Origin: a virus
Strand: one strand, 5' to 3'
Length of the DNA: 43,627 bases
IMG/VR virus record: IMGVR_UViG_3300045922_000165
Coordinates: 1 to 43,627 of that record
Shown one piece after another: positions 18,065 to 25,565 of the stretch. Each line of letters opens with the position of its first letter. The first letter of the stretch is position 1. Position numbers and translations under genes: made by a program. The notes under the pieces are model-generated. The model was not told where the DNA came from and did not search any database. It saw only the letters and a program-made list of their open reading frames with translations.

Positions 18065-19758
18065 TAGCCACCCCTGCTTAGCGTATCAATTATCTGGGCT
18101 TGCTGAGTTTGCATCTGCATCTGTCGCTGTTCCTCAAGTTGCTGAGCTCTCTGTTGGCGTATTGCATTTACCGCTTGCTCATCTCTCAAAATTTCACTCG
18201 GCACATTATTGCTCTCAGCTTTCCACTTAACAAACTTATCACGGTCAACCCAGTCCAAAGATTGTTGTATCGGATCTTGAGCCAGTTGGTCAAGAGACGC
18301 CACTGTAGCGAAAAAGTCGTTAATGCCTTCTTGCCCAAGGGACTGCATAGCCATCATAACCAATGACGTATAAACCGGCACTAAGCGAACTGAGGACTCG
18401 CCAACATCTTCAAAGCCCGGCTGGTCAGATAAAGCGACACGAACGTCATCAACTGTCGGAATAAGTCTTGCGCGCTCAAGAATAAGGGTTGCGTCTCTTA
18501 GCATGGGGTTGAGGAAGTCTATCATCAACCGACCCATTACTGGGTTAAGCTGAACAAGTTTTTCCTCGTACTTACGAATAATCTCTTCACGGGTTTTTTC
18601 AACTTGAGAAGACTGTAAGAACGCCATAAACATATTGTTAAAGTAGGCTTGGCGTATTCTGTTTTCAATACGTTCGATTTTAGCCTCGCACTCGGTGTAC
18701 GGGTACATCATGCCGCCGAACAAAGGCTCCAGTCGTTCCGAATCCCAGTCGTCAACATAGACTACGCCGCCGTGTCGCCTACGGTTGTAATCGCTCAAAT
18801 CAATCCCAGAAGTCACTTTAAGCGTGGGGTCGGCTTTTTGTTTGTAGCCAGACATCAACCCCTTCTCCAGCTCCTGCATGTAATCGTTTGAGTGATACAC
18901 CTGCATTCCGGGACAGTCTTGCGCGTAAGGTTCGCCTTGGCGCTTGACCCATCTGAAAAAGTAAAACGGAAAATAGCTATAGTCTTTCTTACTTAAAAAC
19001 TTATCGCGGTGATTCTCTTTAACAAAGTAGCAGGACTCAAACTTATCGTCCTTTGGTAAAATGGAATGAAAAACTTCATGTGGTGTGTACCAATCGTCAG
19101 CCTCAAACTTTTGTTTAAGACCGATAGGCGCAATACTCCAGTCTATATTCCCATCTGGTTGCTTAAGGAAGCGATCAACAATCTGCCAAGTGGTAAGCGT
19201 CATGCGCCGAATAAACCCGTTTACGTTACCGTACCCGTTTTCAATCGCGACAAAAGTACCAAGAGGCACGTACTCATAGACAAGGCTTCCGTCTAACTCA
19301 GGCCCTTCGTCCATAAGCATCCCAGCATTACCAAAATCCAAAGCGTCTCGATAAAACTCACTTAAGGTCGAGTAGAAATTTGACGTGTACAGAGCTAACC
19401 TTAAAGCTTCTGTTCGCAAATCAATAAGCTGTTTTGGTAATACACCAACACTCTGAAGCGAAAGCAATTGCCCGTCCAATGAAATGCCGGTGGAAAACCA
19501 CGGCGTTTCTCTTGGCGTCATCCCCGCCATAAGCCCAGAAACGGCGATGTTTCTTGCGTCTACAATCATATCGTTATAGATGTTCCGCCGCTGACCCGAC
19601 TTCACCCGGCGAGTTTCTTCGCCAGACTCTTCGATGGAACGGATTACTGTCGGCGAAGATATGCGCGCGATCTGATTCCAAAAATCCAAATGCTCCGCTA
19701 ACACCGATTTGTGGTGCTCAAAGAGTTTAAGAATCCGTGACGGTGTATCTATATGCAT
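18064..19758 (-). CDS. Portal (head-tail connector) protein
   Basis: A 564-aa protein of the podovirus head-tail connector family (Head-tail_con type). It shows the opening RILKLFEHHKSVLAEHLDFW, then YNDMIVDARNIAVSGLMAGMT followed by PRETPWFSTG, the hallmark near residues 65-95. The middle includes NAGMLMDEGPEL and VFHSILPKDD. The C-terminus is a long Gln-rich helix (RQQRAQQLEEQRQMQMQTQQ), as in other long portals with a barrel. The length fits the T7 gp8/P22-like class. It would form the dodecameric DNA entry pore and bind the terminase. The ATG directly follows the stop of the preceding gene (TAAATG). Confidence 0.9.
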   Translation of the reverse strand: MHIDTPSRILKLFEHHKSVLAEHLDFWNQIARISSPTVIRSIEESGEETRRVKSGQRRNIYNDMIVDARNIAVSGLMAGMTPRETPWFSTGISLDGQLLSLQSVGVLPKQLIDLRTEALRLALYTSNFYSTLSEFYRDALDFGNAGMLMDEGPELDGSLVYEYVPLGTFVAIENGYGNVNGFIRRMTLTTWQIVDRFLKQPDGNIDWSIAPIGLKQKFEADDWYTPHEVFHSILPKDDKFESCYFVKENHRDKFLSKKDYSYFPFYFFRWVKRQGEPYAQDCPGMQVYHSNDYMQELEKGLMSGYKQKADPTLKVTSGIDLSDYNRRRHGGVVYVDDWDSERLEPLFGGMMYPYTECEAKIERIENRIRQAYFNNMFMAFLQSSQVEKTREEIIRKYEEKLVQLNPVMGRLMIDFLNPMLRDATLILERARLIPTVDDVRVALSDQPGFEDVGESSVRLVPVYTSLVMMAMQSLGQEGINDFFATVASLDQLAQDPIQQSLDWVDRDKFVKWKAESNNVPSEILRDEQAVNAIRQQRAQQLEEQRQMQMQTQQAQIIDTLSRGG

Positions 19759-20166
19759 TTAAACCCCAAACGATGATCTACCGCTGTAGATGTTGACCCG
19801 AGCTGAAACTCTATCACCAAAACCGCCCGCTGCCGCAAGTGACATTCCAGCATCTTCTGCCCTGGACAAACGACTTTGGCGCTGTTGAACTAGAAAACTA
19901 AAGGCGCGCTCGAAGTTAATTTTATTATCAAACTCGCCGCCAATACCGTCATTCATTAACTGGTTGGTACGAACAAAAAAGTCGGCTTCAAGGCGGCCAC
20001 GATCGCTTAACGACGCTCCGTAAGCCATCTCGTAAAAAGACGACAACCGATTAACCTCGGGAGCCCTGCCAATCTGCGCTGCTTCTTCAGCTTGTCGCAC
20101 ACGTTCCATAATGGGAGCAAGTTCTGACGATCTGGAGCGGTCAAACAGCCGAAAAATCCATCTCAT
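19759..20166 (-). CDS. Unknown protein between terminase and portal
   Basis: A 135-aa basic protein, MRWIFRLFDRSRSSELAPIM onward, helical, with several Arg/Glu-rich segments (MERVRQAEEAAQIGRAPEV) and a Gly/Ser-rich end (INIYSGRSSFGV-like). I chose the ATG at 20166 because GGGAGG lies 8 bases upstream; a longer reading to 20196 has no such site. No known domain was recognised. Its position between large terminase and portal suggests a head or packaging accessory role, but nothing in the sequence proves it. Confidence 0.65.
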   Translation of the reverse strand: MRWIFRLFDRSRSSELAPIMERVRQAEEAAQIGRAPEVNRLSSFYEMAYGASLSDRGRLEADFFVRTNQLMNDGIGGEFDNKINFERAFSFLVQQRQSRLSRAEDAGMSLAAAGGFGDRVSARVNIYSGRSSFGV

Positions 20167-20241
20167 TGTTGTCCCTCCCGCCCGCAAAGTAATCAATTTT
20201 ATATTGACAAATTTACAGTCTTTAAGTCAAGATCAAACAGT

Positions 20242-21777
20242 TCACGACCTTGGATCGTAGTCATCATAAGAATGTCTGGCCGTCCGTCCACCTAATATAT
20301 AGTCACTTGCCGTCCAGGTTTCCGCTAAGGGTTTCTTTTTAATTTTCTTGTGAAAGGTCATCATCAGCGAGTCTAAACGCCCTGGCGACTTATACGCCGA
20401 CTTTAGTCGCGATTTCATATCGTCTTTGCTTTCAACTAAGACCAGACCTTTTTTAGTCGTACGACGCTCGGGCATTTGAATTTCTTCGGCCAGCTCCCTA
20501 TCGCCACCTAAAGATCCTCCATCCTTTAACCACTTCTTAAGTTCGGTCATTAGGTGCGCCCTCAAATTTGCGTGCGTCGGGCTTGGGCTTGAGGACCCAA
20601 ACGCCACAAGTTCCCACTTTCGATTCATTTGATCGCCAACGGTTTTAACCCCAGTACCCCAGCCCATATCAATGAACACTTTATCTGCTTGGTATTCATC
20701 TTCCCAGAAGGCTAACTTATTGGCTATAATCTCATCATTCTGCCCGTCACGTTTAGTAAACACTTCAAGGACTTTGCACCACAGCCCTTGTCGCACAGTG
20801 ATCACCACTTCATCCCGAGTCCAGGCGGGGTCGCAGCCAATAATAACTGGCGCTTTGTATTGGGTTTCGCGTAAAACTTCACGCGTAAGTGCGGCATCCA
20901 CGATGTCTTTTTCTACGTACTGTTCAAAACTTTGTGAGGGAAACTCACCTGCGACTGTGACTTTAAAGATGTCGGAGTCTTCGCCATGTTCGCGAATGAT
21001 CGAGTCAATGTTTGAGCGGTTAATGCCTTCCACCGTACGCGAATCAATCTTAAACTTATACCAATCGTTTTCATTGTGAAAGATGTCATAAAAGTAGCCA
21101 TATGTTTTCGTGGGGTTTCCAAACACAAAGACCAAGAGTTCGGTATTGTCGTCTGTTAAAAACCCCTTGATGCTATCAAACACCCCATCATCAACACCAC
21201 TTCCTTCATCCACAATTGCGATCAATCTTTTGCCGTAGTTGTGAAACCCGGCAAAGGCTTCAAGGTTTTGGGTTGACCAAGTCATTGCGTCCGCACGCCA
21301 GGTCTTTTCAAACCCCGGCAAACGCGAACTGACACTGGTTGCTGCGGCATCAAACCAGTGGGAGTTAATCCCCAGCCTATGCCACTTTAAAACTTCAGAC
21401 CAAACAACAAGGCGCAACTGTGTGTCGGTGTTTGCTGTCACCCGGATTTTAGTATCGACACAAGTCGAAAGCCCCCAGTGGATTAAAATGGATATCAAAG
21501 CTGTCTTACCAATCCCCTTACCAGAACCAATTGCGCACTTAAACGGAATGTAGCGAGTCGCTGGGTTCTGCAAGTGACTGCCAACAAGAGTCAGAATTTC
21601 GCGCTGAAAAGTCTTTGGCCCATTAAACCCAAGTAAATCGTCTGTGCCCCACGGGTAGTTAAAATTGGCAAACCCGAGGGGGTCCCAACGCAAAGACGCG
21701 ATGGTCTCAGCTAAAATGCGCTCCTCTTCTGGGCTTAGTGGTGACTCAAACCCCTTTGCTTTCCGCCCCCTGGCCAC
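20242..21777 (-). CDS. terL: Terminase large subunit (packaging ATPase/nuclease)
   Basis: A 511-aa protein. The ATPase half has a Walker A variant GSGKGIGKT (84-92) and Walker B LIAIVDE (D190, E191) followed by a probable coupling region with VFVFGNPTK (217-224). The nuclease half has the RNase H-like acidic residues D316 (VIIGCDPAW) and D370 (VFIDMGWGTG), and a distal acidic site near 475 (DSLMMTF). The length is normal for the family. The start is a GTG at 21777, four bases after the small upstream gene; an ATG start is not available nearby. Acts with the TerS-like gene to cut and pump DNA through the portal. Confidence 0.92.
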   Translation of the reverse strand: MARGRKAKGFESPLSPEEERILAETIASLRWDPLGFANFNYPWGTDDLLGFNGPKTFQREILTLVGSHLQNPATRYIPFKCAIGSGKGIGKTALISILIHWGLSTCVDTKIRVTANTDTQLRLVVWSEVLKWHRLGINSHWFDAAATSVSSRLPGFEKTWRADAMTWSTQNLEAFAGFHNYGKRLIAIVDEGSGVDDGVFDSIKGFLTDDNTELLVFVFGNPTKTYGYFYDIFHNENDWYKFKIDSRTVEGINRSNIDSIIREHGEDSDIFKVTVAGEFPSQSFEQYVEKDIVDAALTREVLRETQYKAPVIIGCDPAWTRDEVVITVRQGLWCKVLEVFTKRDGQNDEIIANKLAFWEDEYQADKVFIDMGWGTGVKTVGDQMNRKWELVAFGSSSPSPTHANLRAHLMTELKKWLKDGGSLGGDRELAEEIQMPERRTTKKGLVLVESKDDMKSRLKSAYKSPGRLDSLMMTFHKKIKKKPLAETWTASDYILGGRTARHSYDDYDPRS

Positions 21778-21781
21778 AAGA

Positions 21782-21913
21782 CTACTCGTCTAACTTTAAC
21801 ACTGGCACACCTTCTGACGGGGTGGCTGGCGTTACCACGGCAGTCGCGGTTGTCTTTGGCGGCGTGGGTACGGTTTGTGGCTGGGGTTGAGGTTGGGGTT
21901 CTTCATTCGACAT
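21782..21913 (-). CDS. Tiny Pro/Gln/Thr-rich protein between terminase subunits
   Basis: A 43-aa ORF beginning MSNEEPQPQPQPQ. A strong AAGGAG lies before the ATG at 21913, which overlaps the end of the TerS-like gene by 11 bases and reads into the TerL start region. The peptide is almost entirely low-complexity (PQ repeats, then Thr/Ala/Pro) with an acidic end (VLKLDE). It may be a real short product or mainly a translational bridge to the GTG-started terL. No function can be assigned. Confidence 0.5.
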   Translation of the reverse strand: MSNEEPQPQPQPQTVPTPPKTTATAVVTPATPSEGVPVLKLDE

Positions 21914-22502
21914 TACCAATCTCCTTATAAGTGTCCTCATGGTCTTGAGCGCCCCCAGGCAGCGAACCATAGTCGGATGGCATCTCAGATGAGCCCACCG
22001 CCTGAAGGCGCTCTAAACCACGTTTAAGACTGTCTACTATTAATATATTGTTAACTTGTTGTGGTGGCTGATCGGTGAACATCTTCTTATATTTACCCAG
22101 CATCTCACTTGCCGCCAGCTTATCCCAGAATTGAACTTCTTTAACTTCCCCCACTTTAACGCTTTGCGTCCCCACGCGCTCAAAGATTTCTTTAACTTTA
22201 ATTGAACGAATCGCCGCGCGCGTCTCAACCGGCATTTCTGCTATTGGAAGTACCGCACCATAGTCGTCAAACGCAGTTAAAGGGTCGACGTTGGCAATAG
22301 CGTCAAGTACCGCCAGCACCGCTCGCTTATCCACGTCCTCAAGTTTTGGCAAACTACGGCCGGCAGGCGCGGCTATTTCTTCTGATTTGATAGGCTTTTG
22401 CGCCAAAACGGGCTTTGGGCCAACTTTTTTAGGGTCAGCCCACGTCGTTTCGGCCTCATATTTCTTGAGTATGTCTTCTAAATCCGGTGTCTTTGCCATC
22501 AC
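21903..22502 (-). CDS. terS: Terminase small subunit-like protein
   Basis: A 199-aa protein. Residues about 105-140 read AIRSIKVKEIF, then VKVGEVKEVQFWDKLAASEML and GKYKKMF. This is the C-terminal signature of Terminase_2-type small subunits (a beta hairpin followed by 'DKL.A.E.LGKhl..F'). The N-terminal 100 residues are acidic and Pro/Lys-rich and do not show the usual helix-turn-helix clearly. Its location directly upstream of terL supports the role. Inference: recognises the packaging site and stimulates the large subunit. The call would be weaker without the neighbour. Confidence 0.7.
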   Translation of the reverse strand: MMAKTPDLEDILKKYEAETTWADPKKVGPKPVLAQKPIKSEEIAAPAGRSLPKLEDVDKRAVLAVLDAIANVDPLTAFDDYGAVLPIAEMPVETRAAIRSIKVKEIFERVGTQSVKVGEVKEVQFWDKLAASEMLGKYKKMFTDQPPQQVNNILIVDSLKRGLERLQAVGSSEMPSDYGSLPGGAQDHEDTYKEIGNVE

Positions 22503-22963
22503 TTCACGCGAGAGAGTCCTATTAGAACACTATCAGCGCCGTGTGAAGTCAAGCCTTTAAGCAAACCCGGCTCGGCGTCCTTAAATAATTGGCGCACACG
22601 CTTAATGCTTTCGCTCTTAGGCTTTTTAATGAGGTTAAACTGGGTTTTCCAAGTCATTGGACTTACGAACGAACCAAACAGGGAGTGTTCTTTAACCAAA
22701 CGCTCGACCTCACCTAAGATCACCCCATAGCTGACTCCATAAGTGAAGGCTGACACCACACCCATCTGGGGTGAGGCCTGAGCTTTCTCTAAACATACGA
22801 CTAGATTCGCGTGGGGCCCTTGGTGAATAAACCTAGACAAAAGGTTAGGGTCATAAGCCCCCACGTGTCTTAAAGACCACAGGCCAAACTCCATTTCCAA
22901 GTAACTGAGGCCAGAGTTGAGGCCTGAGCCTGGGTCAATACCGATTACGCGTTTTATGTCCAT
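22499..22963 (-). CDS. RuvC-like Holliday junction resolvase
   Basis: A 154-aa protein with the RuvC fold signature: VIGIDPGSG at the start (D10), CLEKAQASPQMG (E59), the conserved MTWKTQF, and HGADSVLIGL near the end (H141, D144). Length and acidic residues match bacterial and phage RuvC-type resolvases. It is the first gene of the leftward operon, with AAGGGGG before its ATG and a 4-base overlap with the TerS-like gene. Placing a resolvase directly before the terminase suggests that branched replication intermediates are trimmed before packaging. Confidence 0.85.
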   Translation of the reverse strand: MDIKRVIGIDPGSGLNSGLSYLEMEFGLWSLRHVGAYDPNLLSRFIHQGPHANLVVCLEKAQASPQMGVVSAFTYGVSYGVILGEVERLVKEHSLFGSFVSPMTWKTQFNLIKKPKSESIKRVRQLFKDAEPGLLKGLTSHGADSVLIGLSRVK

Positions 22964-23139
22964 AGAACCCCCTTAAGCGAGATTTTAGCGGATGTGAGTG
23001 TGAGAGGGAAGGGGTTGTGTGGTTTCAAACGCTGAGTGAATGTAGCTTTTGTACTGTAATTTTAGCCTGTTTTTTAAGCAAACAGCGTTTTGTCAAGAAA
23101 ACTATTTTTAACTACACCGCGTCCTATATTATGCGTCTA

Positions 23140-23380
23140 ACGCGCAATTTAATCGTGAAAATTCGCTAGTTTTTTTCTGAGAGCAGCGCGTTATGACGCG
23201 CAATTTAATCTAAAAATTGGTATTAATTTAAGGCGCAGTTAAAAATTTTATCCATTAATTTAGCTTATGTTGCGCTGAATTAATAAATCGGGATAAATCA
23301 TTTAAATTCGCCATAAATCGGCCAAAAAACGGGTAAAAATTAGCTAAATTTGGCCATAATTCGCTGCGCAATTTATTTTT
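23140..23380. other. AT-rich repeat cluster, candidate replication origin
   Basis: The 15-mer ACGCGCAATTTAATC occurs identically at 23140-23154 and 23196-23210, and a shortened form (GCGCAATTTAT) recurs near 23366. Between them are many short AT words such as ATTAATTTA, AAATTCGC/CGCC and TAAATCGG. The tract is much more AT-rich than its surroundings and lies in the divergent intergenic region of a phage with its own polymerase and primase. These traits fit an origin, but no DnaA or known initiator site was identified. Confidence 0.35.
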
Positions 23381-23447
23381 GGCTCCTGAGGTCGGGCTAA
23401 GCGATTTTGTAAGTAGTTGAAATTACAAGGTAAATAATTATTTTTAG

Positions 23448-24108
23448 CGCGTGGGGATTTTTCATACGAACTTTGCAATTTTTAAAATGGGGTCTCCCCA
23501 CGCGTTCAAACTTGACTTTACCCCCCCTCCCCCCCATCGCGCATCAAAAATCTGTGGGTTCAGCACAAAAGCTACATCAATTCGGCGTTGAAAATAGGGC
23601 ATCCCCACGCGGGATAGGACCCCCGTTTTCAGAGGAGAAACATACTTTTTTTGTTTAGTCGCGTGGGGAAAATCTCAGCGCGCGTGGGGGCTTTTTCTAT
23701 TTGTCAATAGGCGCGAAGAAAATAAAGTTTATGACGCAGTTGCTTGGCCACTTGATGCAACAAGTCATTGCAACATCATGCGTTATAAGTCAAAAACTAC
23801 TTATATGGCGCTTTAAGCACGGTGAGTCGTGCCTCTTTTTTGTGCATTAAACGCCATGTCATGTGGTTTTCCACCGATTTTGGTGGTCAGATCCAAGCTA
23901 TTGATTCGCGTGGGGAAAATGCTTACTATCCATTTTATCCATTTTGTCCTTAATAAAAAATAGATATGAATTTTACATTTTTAGCTATTTTTTTTTTTAG
24001 CGACTAGCTAACTATGTTAAAAGAAATACTTTTATAAACGACCCCCCAAATCCGGACACCCGCTGCGTCATGAAAAAAGATTACTTTTGGCTTGACTTTC
24101 CCCACGCG
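23448..24108. repeat. Seven dispersed CGCGTGGGG motifs
   Basis: The 9-mer CGCGTGGGG lies on the plus strand at 23448, 23660, 23681 and 23907, and on the minus strand at 23496-23504, 23603-23611 and 24100-24108. Several copies extend to TCGCGTGGGGAAA. By chance a 9-mer would be expected far less than once in 660 bp. More copies exist downstream at 30570-30578 and 30797-30805. Likely a binding site for a phage-encoded DNA-binding protein or an origin element (inference). Confidence 0.75.
23817..23841 (+). terminator. Hairpin plus T-tract, candidate rho-independent terminator
   Basis: GCACG (23817-23821) pairs with CGTGC (23828-23832) around a 6-base loop and is followed after three bases by TTTTTT. 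No gene ends just upstream, so it may end a short untranslated RNA or block read-through across the control region. The stem is only 5 bp. Confidence 0.4.
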
Positions 24109-24119
24109 ACTCTATTTGG

Positions 24120-24260
24120 GACAGAAACAAAAAAGGAACTGGCAGTAGTGGTGACAGCCACATAGAAGAACTGGCAGTAGTGGCGACAGAAACAAAAAAG
24201 AAGCCGGCAATGGTGACAGCCACATAGAAGAACTGGCAGTAGTGGCCACAGAAAGGAACA
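24120..24260. repeat. Tandem alternating 30-33 bp repeats before the first early gene
   Basis: Two unit types alternate: A units start GACAGAAACAAAAAAG (24120-24152 and 24185-24214) and B units start GACAGCCACATAGAAGAACT (24153-24184 and 24215-24246). All share a GGCAGTAGTGG-like end, which reads GGCAATGG in the second A unit. The two B units are identical over 32 bases. A truncated A-like unit (CACAGAAAGGAACACGC) leads directly into the ATG at 24265 and supplies its AAAGGA ribosome site. The repeats therefore lie in the leader or promoter of the gene. Confidence 0.8.
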
Positions 24261-24264
24261 CGCA

Positions 24265-24852
24265 ATGCTAACCCCAGAACAATGGTCCAGAGCCAAAGCA
24301 ATCCAAAACAAATACGTAGGCATCATTCCTTTGGACTTGGACAATCACACGTTAAGAGACGCTTACCCCAGCCTGTTTGAAGGAATGCCATTACGCCGAG
24401 CACAAGTAACTGAGCTCTATTTGCTCGGGCTCTGTACTCGGGCAATTGGCCATGTCTTGGGTATGGCCTATTCTACTGTGCAGAATCACGTAAAACTCAA
24501 TAAGCGCCTAGACCCAAAGAAAAAGCTGCGTGGAGTTTGGGTTATGGCTGTGCTTAGGGATTACCCGCCTATGGTCCCAGTTGCTCTGCGCCCAACTCAT
24601 TTCGTCTATCAACGAAGAGCTCGGGCCGCAGACTTTGACCACGAGAGATACCGTAAAGACAGAGCCTACTTCAATTCCCTTGGCTATACCTGGTATCGAC
24701 GCAGCTTTTTCCCCATCGAAAAACTTGAAAAAATCAAAGCCGAGCAAGCCAAGCGCCGCGAGATTCGCAAAGCTGATCGTTTGGCTAAGAAACTGGGCCT
24801 TGACTTAGGCGACGATCAATCATCAACCGACAAAGCGCCCGCCAAAACTTAA
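24265..24852 (+). CDS. Helix-turn-helix protein, probable early regulator
   Basis: A 195-aa basic protein. Residues about 45-80 (RRAQVTELYLLGLCTRAIG followed by HVLGMAYSTVQNHV) have the spacing of a LuxR/sigma-4-type helix-turn-helix, with the recognition helix in STVQNHVKLN. The middle is Arg- and aromatic-rich. The C-terminal third is a charged helix (EKIKAEQAKRREIRKADRLA) with an acidic tail. It is the first gene of the rightward block, directly behind tandem repeats and the CGCGTGGGG cluster. Inference: it binds DNA and may regulate the divergent region. It is not close to any classical phage repressor that I recognise. Confidence 0.7.
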   Translation: MLTPEQWSRAKAIQNKYVGIIPLDLDNHTLRDAYPSLFEGMPLRRAQVTELYLLGLCTRAIGHVLGMAYSTVQNHVKLNKRLDPKKKLRGVWVMAVLRDYPPMVPVALRPTHFVYQRRARAADFDHERYRKDRAYFNSLGYTWYRRSFFPIEKLEKIKAEQAKRREIRKADRLAKKLGLDLGDDQSSTDKAPAKT

Positions 24853-25029
24853 GCTCAGGACTTGGCCCAGCTTTCAACGCGGCACAAAAAATAAAACTTT
24901 CTTTTTGTCTAGTTTTTCGTTGACTTCCCGTTAATTGTGCGGCAATCCTTTGGGCACGCGGGCAGAGACCCCGCCAAACGAACAAAAACGGGCGCTGTGA
25001 CGTCCAAAAACGACAGGAGGTACCTACCT

Positions 25030-25305
25030 ATGGGTCTTAAGTTTTATCCTCGCCTTGGCCTTTATAGAGCGGGAAAAGAGACACGACTGGTAAGCAGATC
25101 AATAAGCGCGAATTTAATGTGCTTTTTTTTAAACGGCGACGACCTGAGCGAAAGTGACTTGGCCGCAATTGACGAGACACTGGCCGGATACAAGCATTTT
25201 CATGTTCGTATGCCAGACGATACAGTCGAGCCGTCTTTTCAGAGATGCGACATCACTGGGCTTTGGGACAATTGCTATGACTGTGAAGTGGAGGTGGCAA
25301 GATGA
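25030..25305 (+). CDS. Small acidic early protein, unknown
   Basis: A 91-aa protein starting MGLKFYPRLGLYRAGKETRL. The ATG at 25030 is preceded by AGGAGGT (25015-25021), the best ribosome site in the area, so I prefer it to an upstream in-frame start at 24937. The 177 bases before it contain a TTGACT box at 24920-24925 but no clear -10. The C-terminus has cysteines (RCDITGLWDNCYDCEVEV) that could bind a metal or be structural. No family was recognised. It overlaps the next gene by four bases. Confidence 0.65.
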   Translation: MGLKFYPRLGLYRAGKETRLVSRSISANLMCFFLNGDDLSESDLAAIDETLAGYKHFHVRMPDDTVEPSFQRCDITGLWDNCYDCEVEVAR

Positions 25306-25565
25306 AAACCGCCATGAAAGACTTCACTGCTTTAATCGACCTTGCTGTCAAAGCCAACGATCAAGCCTATGTCCCCTGTGACTTCCCGATTCAGGTCAAT
25401 GGGGAGACATGGGTCGCACATGAGGCAAGCATCTGTCACCGCGACATTCTTTTAAGTTGCGACAAGGGGACGGCGACCTTTCTGGTTGATTCCTATGGGG
25501 ACCGCCATGTTTGCGAGATCTTTGATTGGGAGAGTGACCAAGATGAGCAAGGCGGTGACCAATGA
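25302..25565 (+). CDS. Small early protein, unknown
   Basis: An 87-aa protein. It begins with an ATGA overlap on the upstream gene and ends with an ATGA overlap on ardC, so all three are probably translated as one unit. Features: FTALIDLAVKANDQAYVPCD near the N-terminus and an acidic end (DWESDQDEQGGDQ). No domain recognised. The tight linkage to an antirestriction gene suggests a role early after DNA entry, but this is only context. Confidence 0.6.
   Translation: MKTAMKDFTALIDLAVKANDQAYVPCDFPIQVNGETWVAHEASICHRDILLSCDKGTATFLVDSYGDRHVCEIFDWESDQDEQGGDQ

Larger units (their letters stand above)
22964..24264. promoter_or_regulatory. Non-coding divergent control region
   Basis: About 1.3 kb without a convincing gene, between the leftward RuvC gene and the rightward HTH gene. 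From left to right it holds a minus-strand TTGACA at 23091-23096 (a poor -10 at normal spacing), AT-rich repeats at 23140-23380, seven copies of a CGCGTGGGG motif between 23448 and 24108, C-rich tracts at 23520-23540, a hairpin with T-tract at 23817-23841, and a tandem repeat at 24120-24260. TTGACT boxes occur on the plus strand at 23512 and 24092. The 61-codon frame at 23473-23658 spans repeats and poly-C and is not coding-like. The likely roles, promoters and origin, are inference. Confidence 0.7.

Noticed and set aside
23473-23658. 61-codon plus-strand ORF in the control region
   Set aside because: Spans poly-C tracts and CGCGTGGGG repeats and encodes no recognisable protein.
24120-24260. 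CRISPR array
   Set aside because: Units are contiguous tandem repeats of two alternating types without unique spacers and without cas genes.
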